Source: a virus. From it: DNA of 22,121 nucleotides. The stretch spans positions 1 through 22,121 of IMG/VR virus record IMGVR_UViG_3300027754_000483, one strand, 5' to 3'. The notes under the pieces were generated by a model. It ran no database searches, was not told where the DNA came from, and was given only the letters and a program-made list of their open reading frames with translations. Below, one piece after another: positions 13,972 to 20,004 of the stretch; the stretch's first letter is position 1; the number at the start of each line of letters is the position of its first letter. Both the position numbers and the translations under genes were made by a program.

Positions 13972-15083
13972 CTTATAATTTGTATGTCATCATCTTCTGT
14001 CCAGAGTTCGACCTTAGTTCTGAATCTACCTTCTTGTTTAAGTTTTTCATATCGTTTAGTTGCTTTCTTTTTCCACCAGGAAATAATATTTTCCAATTCA
14101 AACTTATCCCAATTAGGGCCACGAACAAGTTGTTCTTCTTCACCAAGAAGAACCTGACGTACATTTTGATACCCATATTCAGAAGTATAAAACCTTTTCT
14201 TTTGTGTCAACTCAAATGCATTACCGATTACAGAATTAAATTCTGAAAGTTTTTCTTGGTCCTGAAGAGAATTTTTAATAATTGATATCATTTTAGTTTG
14301 CCTCTTCATTTTTTTAGATGATGCCTTATTATCCGTAAGAGGGGTATTATTATTTAAAAGAGTAAACCTATTATGTAATTTATGAAAAATATCATCATGC
14401 AGTAAGGGAAGAAATTTACTCTCTGTTAAACCTTTATATCGCATAAATGGTTTAAGACCATCATATTGAGAAGAATCAGTAGTAGACCCATAAAGAGAAG
14501 TTGTTTCAAATAAAGCAATGTCTTTCTCAAAAACTTCATTTAGTTTTTCACGAGCAAAATGAGAACAACAGAGAAGTGCAAGAAGTTTTCCACCAAGATA
14601 ATTATACCCAAAAGGTTGTGAAGGTACAATCACAAATCCCATTACTGCATGTCGATTGAATATTCTTAGGTCTGGTTGCTTTCCTAACCAGACATTTCTT
14701 GGTTTTGAATTGATAGTTGGAGAACCAAAACGAATAAACCCAACTACTTTTTGAGTTTTTTTTTCAAATATCATCCAACGAAGTTCTCTTCCTGGAATAT
14801 TAGATTCGTTATTATGAGAAGAAACTGCTTTTAATAAGTTTACATAATAATCTTGCGGAAGTGAATTTTGAAATCTACTTCCAATAAACTTAATGTCAAA
14901 CTCCATATCATTAGGACTAATATCTTCATTAAAAAATTCGTCTTGAAGTGAAACAATTTGATTTGACTGTAAAATTACTTCTTTTTTTACATATCTCAAA
15001 TAATCCTCAATAGAAGTAAAATTTACATAATACTTAATAAATTCATCTGCTGCCCAAACTGCATCTTGTTCAGAAACAATCAT
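13968..15083 (-). CDS. DruA/DUF4338-like protein between clamp-loader genes (371 aa)
   Basis: The central part (about 98-220) follows the layout I associate with DUF4338 (DruA-type) proteins. GRELRWMIFEKK and GFIRFGSPTIN come first, then RNVWLGK (RD-x-WIGW position) and AVMGFVIVPSQP (RFLILP position). NYLGGKLLALLCC, ALFETTSLYGST (LLETFV position), MRYKGLT and KFLPLL follow. The C-terminal third is basic. The biochemical role of that family is not settled; DruA belongs to the Druantia anti-phage system. ATG 15083 is chosen over GTG 15095 because it makes an ATGA overlap with gp44. It is also ATGA-coupled to gp62. The family assignment is by eye and unconfirmed. Confidence 0.75.
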   Translation of the reverse strand: MIVSEQDAVWAADEFIKYYVNFTSIEDYLRYVKKEVILQSNQIVSLQDEFFNEDISPNDMEFDIKFIGSRFQNSLPQDYYVNLLKAVSSHNNESNIPGRELRWMIFEKKTQKVVGFIRFGSPTINSKPRNVWLGKQPDLRIFNRHAVMGFVIVPSQPFGYNYLGGKLLALLCCSHFAREKLNEVFEKDIALFETTSLYGSTTDSSQYDGLKPFMRYKGLTESKFLPLLHDDIFHKLHNRFTLLNNNTPLTDNKASSKKMKRQTKMISIIKNSLQDQEKLSEFNSVIGNAFELTQKKRFYTSEYGYQNVRQVLLGEEEQLVRGPNWDKFELENIISWWKKKATKRYEKLKQEGRFRTKVELWTEDDDIQIIR

Positions 15084-16024
15084 TTGAAAGAGCACTCACA
15101 CATTATTTCAGTCAGACAAGCAAGAAGGTTAATCTCTTGGTCTGCTACAAAAGCCGATTGGTATTGATATTTCGCAATAATAAGAACAGAAGAAGCAATA
15201 CTGGGACCATCCAAATGTTCATATAAAGCATCATACACCATACGAAGAACACTACTGGCATCATTATCAAGGTTTGACATAACCCATTTACGAACTTCCG
15301 GAAAGTTCTTTTCTTTGAGGTATTTAAGGAGATCATTAAGTTTAACATTAGAAAATGACGCAAGAATTGCAGAATCAATTGTTCCAGAAACAGAATACCT
15401 TTGGCATTCGTTCAAAACTCTTCTGAAATCGGGAAAGTGCTTATTTACAAGTTGGGCAAGAACTTTATCATCTGCCTCAACTTTCTCTTGATCCAAGATC
15501 TTTTTGAGCCTTTCAAAGAACTTTGAGGCAAGTTTTGGTTTGTCTTTGGTCTTGATCCCAAAATCAACAACGGCACATCTGGAATGGAGTGGTTCGATGA
15601 TTTTGTTTTTGTAGTTGCAGGTGAAGATGAATCGGCAGTTGCCACTAAACTCCTCAATAGATGCCCGTAGGAGGAGTTGAACATCGCTGGTTGTATTATC
15701 TGCTTCATCAATAATGATGACTTTGTGTTTAGCAGTTGATGAAAGTGAAACGGTCGAAGCGAAGTTCTTTGCATTATTTCTGATAGTGTCGAGGAATCTA
15801 CCCTCATCGGATCCGTTGATGACATAAAAATCTACTCCAAGTTCATTACATAATGCTTTAGCAACTGTTGTCTTACCAATTCCAGGAGGTCCAGAAAGCA
15901 ACAGGTTTGAAATCTCTCCTCTATCTACAAAGTCCTGAAATGTTTTTTTAATACCTTCAGGTAGTATACATTCTTCAATTGTTTTTGGAGCATATTTTTC
16001 TACCCACAAAAATTCATTTCTCAT
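15080..16024 (-). CDS. 44: Clamp loader large subunit gp44 (AAA+ ATPase)
   Basis: ATPase subunit that opens and closes the gp45 clamp on primer-template DNA. Walker A is GPPGIGKT (45-52), Walker B IIIDEAD (103-109), sensor 1 FIFTCNYKNK (132-141) and the arginine-finger motif HSRC (147-150). The length of 314 aa matches T4 gp44 (319). The stop overlaps the next gene by ATGA. The start ATG 16024 lies 7 bases after the 40-aa microprotein stop. Confidence 0.96.
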   Translation of the reverse strand: MRNEFLWVEKYAPKTIEECILPEGIKKTFQDFVDRGEISNLLLSGPPGIGKTTVAKALCNELGVDFYVINGSDEGRFLDTIRNNAKNFASTVSLSSTAKHKVIIIDEADNTTSDVQLLLRASIEEFSGNCRFIFTCNYKNKIIEPLHSRCAVVDFGIKTKDKPKLASKFFERLKKILDQEKVEADDKVLAQLVNKHFPDFRRVLNECQRYSVSGTIDSAILASFSNVKLNDLLKYLKEKNFPEVRKWVMSNLDNDASSVLRMVYDALYEHLDGPSIASSVLIIAKYQYQSAFVADQEINLLACLTEIMCECSFK

Positions 16025-16031
16025 AATCTAT

Positions 16032-16154
16032 TTAAATCCAATTAGGTTTTTTCAATTTACAACTTGGGACAATTTCCCACCATTCTTCCCCATCAAACAC
16101 ATACAACTTGTGTGTATCTTTGTCGAGAAAAAAGTCACCTTTTTCATAGGTCAT
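16032..16154 (-). CDS. Microprotein upstream of gp44 (40 aa)
   Basis: The frame MTYEKGDFFLDKDTHKLYVF, then DGEEWWEIVP and a final CKLKKPNWI, starts at an ATGA overlap with the stop of the glycosylase-like gene and ends 7 bases before gp44. The GD-F-DxxTxxLYVFDGEEW pattern looks like a small beta-hairpin or SH3-like unit as seen in phage fibre and accessory proteins. The function is unknown. Exact coupling and gap filling support it as real. Confidence 0.6.
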   Translation of the reverse strand: MTYEKGDFFLDKDTHKLYVFDGEEWWEIVPSCKLKKPNWI

Positions 16155-16663
16155 ACCCATTCTGGTCGGCGTTGTGGCATACGAAGATAATTAGATGCAA
16201 CCCAAGGTTTGGATGCAATGTACATCTTGTAAGCAGTAAAAGTATCAATCGTATCATCATATTTCCATTCTTCGGGCATAGCACGAGCAAATGGAGTCAC
16301 TTCTTTAATCTTACCTTTTGGAAACAAATAGTATGCTTGCAGTAAGGTATTATAGCAGGAGTGAGTTTTATTATATCGTAAAGTATATTCATCACACAAG
16401 TTCATTCCCCACTTGATTAACCAATAGGCATTATCAATAGATTGTGCTGCCCATAAAGTACAAGGGTGATTACGGAAGGCACCCTTCTCTGTTTTGTAGG
16501 GGGTTCCATCGGTCTTAGGGAGAGTTCCATAGTTGTGTCCCCACTTATTTGATGCCACGATGGAGAGCATTTGACATGCCTCTAAGGGCATTTTAATTAC
16601 GTGTTTGTCTGGAAGTGTAATAGCACTCTCAGCAGGAAATGGAGATGTAACAAAGATGTTCAT
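16151..16663 (-). CDS. Conserved cyanophage protein, possible pyrimidine-dimer DNA glycosylase-like (170 aa)
   Basis: The protein starts MNIFVTSPFPAESAITLPDK, then KMPLEACQMLS, RNHPCTLWAAQSIDNAYWLI with CDEYTLRYNK, and VTPFARAMPEEWK. This conserved pattern recurs in cyanophage genomes, sometimes labelled as pyrimidine-dimer glycosylase. Direct likeness to T4 DenV is weak to the eye, so the enzyme name is tentative. Conserved His, Cys, Trp and Arg residues (NHPC, LWAAQS) suggest an active enzyme or nucleic-acid binder. It lies between gp45, whose stop it overlaps by ATGA, and the 40-aa microprotein. DNA repair at the fork would suit a phage of sunlit water. Confidence 0.75.
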   Translation of the reverse strand: MNIFVTSPFPAESAITLPDKHVIKMPLEACQMLSIVASNKWGHNYGTLPKTDGTPYKTEKGAFRNHPCTLWAAQSIDNAYWLIKWGMNLCDEYTLRYNKTHSCYNTLLQAYYLFPKGKIKEVTPFARAMPEEWKYDDTIDTFTAYKMYIASKPWVASNYLRMPQRRPEWV

Positions 16664-17325
16664 TCAAATGTAGAATCGGGTTCAAGAGCACAATAGTACT
16701 TCAAATCTCTGTCGGTGCTCGTAAATCGTGACAAAAGTTTTTGTGAGATGACGACTTCATAGGAACCAGGAAGAATCTTGATATTCTCCACTTTAAAGTT
16801 AAACGTAAAGATGCTATCAGTTTCTCCAACCACGATAGAAAAATCATTTGAGGTATCATTCTTTTTATCTCTTACTACCAGTTTCACAACACCTGCCTCA
16901 CCAACAGCAGATAAATCTGGGAGTTGATAAATTGCAGCAGCCTTGAGTAACTTATCTAACTGCTGAGTATTCAACTCAAAACATACATCCTCACTTGGAA
17001 GAACAATCTCTTTGTCTGGTGGTGTTACAATCACACTTGGGTCAGCAAAGAAATACTTAGACCTTGATTTGCCTTCACGTATCATTACATACTTATCATT
17101 CTCAAAATCAAGTTCAGGTGTTTGGTGAAGATTGAGACCATTCAAAAATTGATTTAGATCATAGATTCCAAAGTCCTTTGGAAAGGTTTCAGTAATCGTT
17201 GCCTCAGCAAGTATGTTCTTCATCACTGAAATAGTGCGAAGTTTATCACCTTCCTTAAAAAGAATTGATTGATTGATACCAGAGAAGTTTTTTAGCAAAG
17301 ATAGAGTTTTGTCAGAAAGTTTCAT
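16660..17325 (-). CDS. 45: Sliding clamp gp45
   Basis: Trimeric processivity clamp for gp43, which in T4 also activates late transcription through gp33 and gp55. The start MKLSDKTLSLLKNFSGIN aligns with T4 gp45 (MKLSKDTTALLKNFATIN). YDLNQFL, FADPSVIVTP, FNFKVENIKILPGSYEVVI and the end YCALEPDSTFE follow the family. The length is 221 aa (T4: 228). An in-frame ATG at 17346 would add seven residues (MKLRNQI), and neither start has a clear Shine-Dalgarno; I chose 17325 by homology. It overlaps the next gene by ATGA. Confidence 0.93.
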   Translation of the reverse strand: MKLSDKTLSLLKNFSGINQSILFKEGDKLRTISVMKNILAEATITETFPKDFGIYDLNQFLNGLNLHQTPELDFENDKYVMIREGKSRSKYFFADPSVIVTPPDKEIVLPSEDVCFELNTQQLDKLLKAAAIYQLPDLSAVGEAGVVKLVVRDKKNDTSNDFSIVVGETDSIFTFNFKVENIKILPGSYEVVISQKLLSRFTSTDRDLKYYCALEPDSTFE

Positions 17326-17348
17326 AATTTGATTTCGCAGTTTCATTA

Positions 17349-17894
17349 TTATTTGAATTCAGAAAGTCCATTATCCTTGCGAGTATAATGACCATCAAAG
17401 TGAAGTAGTAGCATAGCATAGTGAATCACCTTAAGTAAATCACTTTTATTCCGTCCGTTTTTTGCTCCATAACGAGATCCATATTTAAGAATATTTGCCT
17501 GGCAGAAATCTTGTGCCAGATCCTTTGCTGCCATTAAATCAATTGTTTGAATATTTCTATACTCTTGATTTTGTCCGCAGTAATGACTACCATAAGTGCT
17601 TGTCACATACTCTGAGACATCCTTAAGAATCTGATATTCATTATATTTCCAAAGATGATTTTTTGATATTGGTGAATTTAGAACAACATTATCAGAAGAA
17701 GAAAAAGGAACAAATGGATTTCCAGTTAAACTAAATCCATCATCTTCCCAGTAATTATTCATATTAAAAGAAAGGTGATCTTCTCCCATTCCACCAAGAA
17801 GATGACTTCCAGTAATAGAAGCAGCACCAAATGTTACAGAAGGAGGTTTTTCTGGAATAAAACTTTCATAATTTGATTCAAAATTTTCAGTCAT
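17349..17894 (-). CDS. DUF3310-like protein upstream of the clamp gene (181 aa)
   Basis: The N-terminal half is low-complexity (Ser, Gly, Asn, Pro) and probably flexible. The C-terminal part (about 103-167) matches the DUF3310 layout: HYCGQNQEYRNIQTIDLM, DFCQANILKYGSRYGAKNG and DLLKVIHYAMLLLHFD. The DUF3310 family is common in phages and its biochemical role is not established. It is the first gene after the strong promoter at 17942-17970 and lies just before gp45, so it is probably early. Confidence 0.75.
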   Translation of the reverse strand: MTENFESNYESFIPEKPPSVTFGAASITGSHLLGGMGEDHLSFNMNNYWEDDGFSLTGNPFVPFSSSDNVVLNSPISKNHLWKYNEYQILKDVSEYVTSTYGSHYCGQNQEYRNIQTIDLMAAKDLAQDFCQANILKYGSRYGAKNGRNKSDLLKVIHYAMLLLHFDGHYTRKDNGLSEFK

Positions 17895-17941
17895 AATTTT
17901 TCACACAAAGGAACAAAGAAGAGGAGTATTTACCTCATCTT

Positions 17942-17970
17942 ATCATATCAGTTTGATTCAGATTCGTCAA
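17942..17970 (-). promoter_or_regulatory. Sigma70 promoter in the cobS tail, for the gp45 unit
   Basis: The minus strand shows -35 TTGACG (17965-17970), a 17-base spacer and an extended -10 TGATATGAT (TATGAT at 17942-17947). Each hexamer matches 5 of 6 consensus bases at ideal spacing. The -35 lies in the last codons of cobS. It should drive the DUF3310-like gene, gp45 and the clamp-loader genes. Confidence 0.75.
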
Positions 17971-19048
17971 CAGGAAGTTTAAAATCAATATCAATTTTAT
18001 CATAAAGTTCCAAAAATGCTTGCTTTGTTTCATCATCAAAACGATTTACACAAACTTGAATTGCCTTACCTTTATCTTGAAAGATACTATAAGCACGAAG
18101 AATATGAACTAAACGACGAGTGGAAATGATTTCTTCAATACCACCATCATAAAACGTTTTTCTAATAACGTCGCCCCAATCTACAAGTCTCTTACAGAAC
18201 TCTTTATCTTCAATACCCAAATCAAGAGCAACACCTTCTAAAATTCTTTGTTCTACTGAGGGAGCAGGATATGACTGCTCAAAGGTTACAGGAAATCTTT
18301 CTAAAAATGCTTCATTAAGAACATTAGTTCCAATAAACCTTCCATCCTCACTACCTTTACCTTTTGTATTAGCAGTTGCAAATATATTAAATCCGGAAGT
18401 AGGTCTTACAAACTTACCAATCTTCTTTAAAAATACACCTTTACCTTCCAGAACAGATTGTAGACAAAGTATTTTATTGGATGCTAAATCAACTTCATCA
18501 AGAAGAAGAATCGCACCTCTTTCAAGTGCCTCAATAACTGGTCCATTATGCCAAGCAGTTTCACCATTTATTAAACGAAATCCACCAATCAAATCATCTT
18601 CATCAGTTTCTATTGTAATATTTACACGAATCAGTTCCCTACCAAGTTGAGCACAAGCTTGCTCAACACTGAACGTTTTACCATTACCCGAAAGACCCGT
18701 GATAAATGTCGGATAAAAAAGATTGGACTGAATAATTTTCTTAATATCATTGAAGTTACCAAACTTGACGAAAGTATCATCTTTATCAGGAATAAGATTT
18801 TGTTCCACAGCAGGAAGAGCAGCAGGGGCAGAATAACTACGTTCTATTTCTCGAACTTTTCTTTGTGTCACTTCTAAATTCCATTTACCACGTCCAACCT
18901 TAAAGTTTTCTAAACGTTTAGTTACAGTTGGATATGAAATATTTTTAGAAACACAATACCCACGAACATCAGCAGCAATAAACTCTTTACCAAAAGTATT
19001 CTTGAGATCTGAAAGAACTTGATCGTCAGTCATTTGAATGCGTTTCAT
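17948..19048 (-). CDS. cobS: CobS-like AAA+ ATPase
   Basis: A MoxR/CobS-type AAA+ protein. Residues 1-70 are a cyanophage-type N-terminal extension (DVRGYCVSKNISYPTVTKRL, possibly a DNA- or partner-binding helix unit). Walker A is GLSGNGKT (118-125), then IETDEDDLIGGF, Walker B LLLDEVD (181-187), sensor FATANTKGKG and the arginine-finger region NEAFLERF. In bacteria CobS with CobT powers cobalt insertion by CobN. Here a CobT-like protein is two genes upstream and no CobN is seen. ATG 19048 is preferred to TTG 19087, which overlaps the putative -10. The length is 366 aa. Confidence 0.9.
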   Translation of the reverse strand: MKRIQMTDDQVLSDLKNTFGKEFIAADVRGYCVSKNISYPTVTKRLENFKVGRGKWNLEVTQRKVREIERSYSAPAALPAVEQNLIPDKDDTFVKFGNFNDIKKIIQSNLFYPTFITGLSGNGKTFSVEQACAQLGRELIRVNITIETDEDDLIGGFRLINGETAWHNGPVIEALERGAILLLDEVDLASNKILCLQSVLEGKGVFLKKIGKFVRPTSGFNIFATANTKGKGSEDGRFIGTNVLNEAFLERFPVTFEQSYPAPSVEQRILEGVALDLGIEDKEFCKRLVDWGDVIRKTFYDGGIEEIISTRRLVHILRAYSIFQDKGKAIQVCVNRFDDETKQAFLELYDKIDIDFKLPVDESESN

Positions 19049-19078
19049 AAAGTTGGTTGTTTGTTTTTGACTATAATC

Positions 19079-19084
19079 ATTATA
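19079..19084 (-). promoter_or_regulatory. Possible -10 element for cobS (TATAAT)
   Basis: A perfect TATAAT on the minus strand lies about 30 bases before the chosen cobS ATG, in the only gap between cobS and the upstream gene. No convincing -35 is present; at 17-base spacing it reads GTCTTT. Confidence 0.4.
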
Positions 19085-19117
19085 CAATGAAAGGAGAGCA
19101 CAAAGACCCTTCTATGG

Positions 19118-19303
19118 TCAGTTCACCAATTGGTTCTTGAGTTTTTCAATATGCTCTTGACTACCAATGTGCCCCTTATATCCAGGGTAATATTTTTCAA
19201 CCATAGAACCAATACCCATTGCAGTAATGGCACTATCACATCTTACCCAAACTTCTTTGGTGTCAGATTTTACAAAGTGTTCAAGTGGAAATTTAGATTT
19301 CAT
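19118..19303 (-). CDS. Hypothetical protein (61 aa)
   Basis: A small protein, MKSKFPLEHFVKSDTKEVWV with CDSAITAMGIGSMVEKYYPG and a Lys-rich end (HIEKLKNQLVN). It is soluble and possibly alpha/beta; no family is recognised. ATGA overlap with the 225-aa gene couples its translation. It lies in the same probable late unit as that gene and just before the cobS promoter. Confidence 0.65.
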   Translation of the reverse strand: MKSKFPLEHFVKSDTKEVWVRCDSAITAMGIGSMVEKYYPGYKGHIGSQEHIEKLKNQLVN

Positions 19304-19977
19304 TTTTCAACAGTAAATGTTTTGTTTTTAACTCTTGTATCAAATTCACCAGTTCTACCTGGTTTCATAGTACCTATCTTAACATTTTTTCCTTCTCCTG
19401 GAAAGGAAGTTTTTGAGGTTCCCTTAAGAGTTGCTTCACCACCAGGTTTGCGTTGAATTAAGACAGAATCCTGGTTGTATTTTTTGCCAAGTTTTTCAAT
19501 CACTTTCTTAAACTTTTTCTTACCCTTTTTACCTGGAGTAATCACATGTGATTTTTCCCCCACCTTTGTTTCCTGTGGTGTTCCTGGATTTTCAGTATAT
19601 CTACCAGAAACTTTTGTAGGTCCAGGAAGGCCAGCACCTCTTACATCTCTCTCAAGTTGTTTAGAACGTGCTTTATTCTCTTCTTTAGATTTATCTCCTC
19701 TTTGTGCCGACATAATTGCCATTCCACCTTTTTGAGACTTACTCATAACACGAGTAAGAGATGTTTCACTCAAATCATATTCTTCATTACGTGCTCTTCT
19801 TTTAGCAAACTGCGTATAAGTTTCACCAGGTTTTAACTTTTTAGAATAATCTTCAGGTGATTTGCGATCTTCACGAGCACGTTGGTTAGCACCAGGTCCA
19901 CCCAACTTGCGATCTTGCTCTGGATCCGGATGCCAGTAATCCCCTGCCTCTACAACAAAATTTTTAAACGTCTTCAT
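19300..19977 (-). CDS. Cyanophage protein with a T4-type capsid-targeting leader (225 aa)
   Basis: The first residues, MKTFKNFVVEA, closely resemble the T4 internal-protein leader (Met-Lys-Thr-aromatic, Phe, then Glu|Ala at position 10/11). A basic, Gly/Pro-rich middle part (RGAGLPGPTKVSGRYTENPG) follows. The C-terminal unit has EKSHVITPGKK, IEKLGKKYNQDSVLIQ, GEATLKGTSK and a final GEFDTRVKNKTFTVEK. The GKKYNQDSVLI stretch faintly recalls DUF3293 proteins, a weak idea. CATAAATA lies 19 bases upstream as a probable late promoter. High basic content and the leader fit a DNA-associated head-interior protein delivered with the genome. Confidence 0.75.
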   Translation of the reverse strand: MKTFKNFVVEAGDYWHPDPEQDRKLGGPGANQRAREDRKSPEDYSKKLKPGETYTQFAKRRARNEEYDLSETSLTRVMSKSQKGGMAIMSAQRGDKSKEENKARSKQLERDVRGAGLPGPTKVSGRYTENPGTPQETKVGEKSHVITPGKKGKKKFKKVIEKLGKKYNQDSVLIQRKPGGEATLKGTSKTSFPGEGKNVKIGTMKPGRTGEFDTRVKNKTFTVEK

Positions 19978-19996
19978 ATCTAATTTATTTTTTAAG

Positions 19997-20004
19997 TATT
20001 TATG
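19997..20004 (-). promoter_or_regulatory. Probable late promoter (CATAAATA)
   Basis: The minus strand reads CATAAATA then CTT, matching 7 of 8 bases of the late consensus, 19 bases before the start of the 225-aa gene and overlapping the stop of the CobT-like gene. The spacing is near that of the perfect late promoters. Confidence 0.5.

Noticed and set aside
16151-16663. Firm naming as denV (T4 endonuclease V)
   Set aside because: The sequence shares no clear motif with T4 DenV by eye; only a cautious glycosylase-like label is justified.
17917-17936. Hairpin GAGG/CCTC after cobS as a terminator
   Set aside because: Only four pairs with an 8-base loop and an interrupted T-tract; too weak to call.
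19049-19087. TTG start for cobS at 19087
   Set aside because: It overlaps the putative -10 TATAAT and lacks a ribosome site; ATG 19048 gives the expected N-terminus.
19096-19104. MotA-like middle-promoter box upstream of cobS (TTTGTGCTC)
   Set aside because: It resembles the T4 MotA box only in TGCT, and no MotA gene is visible in the window. Similar TTTGTGCT strings at the other promoters lie at different spacing.
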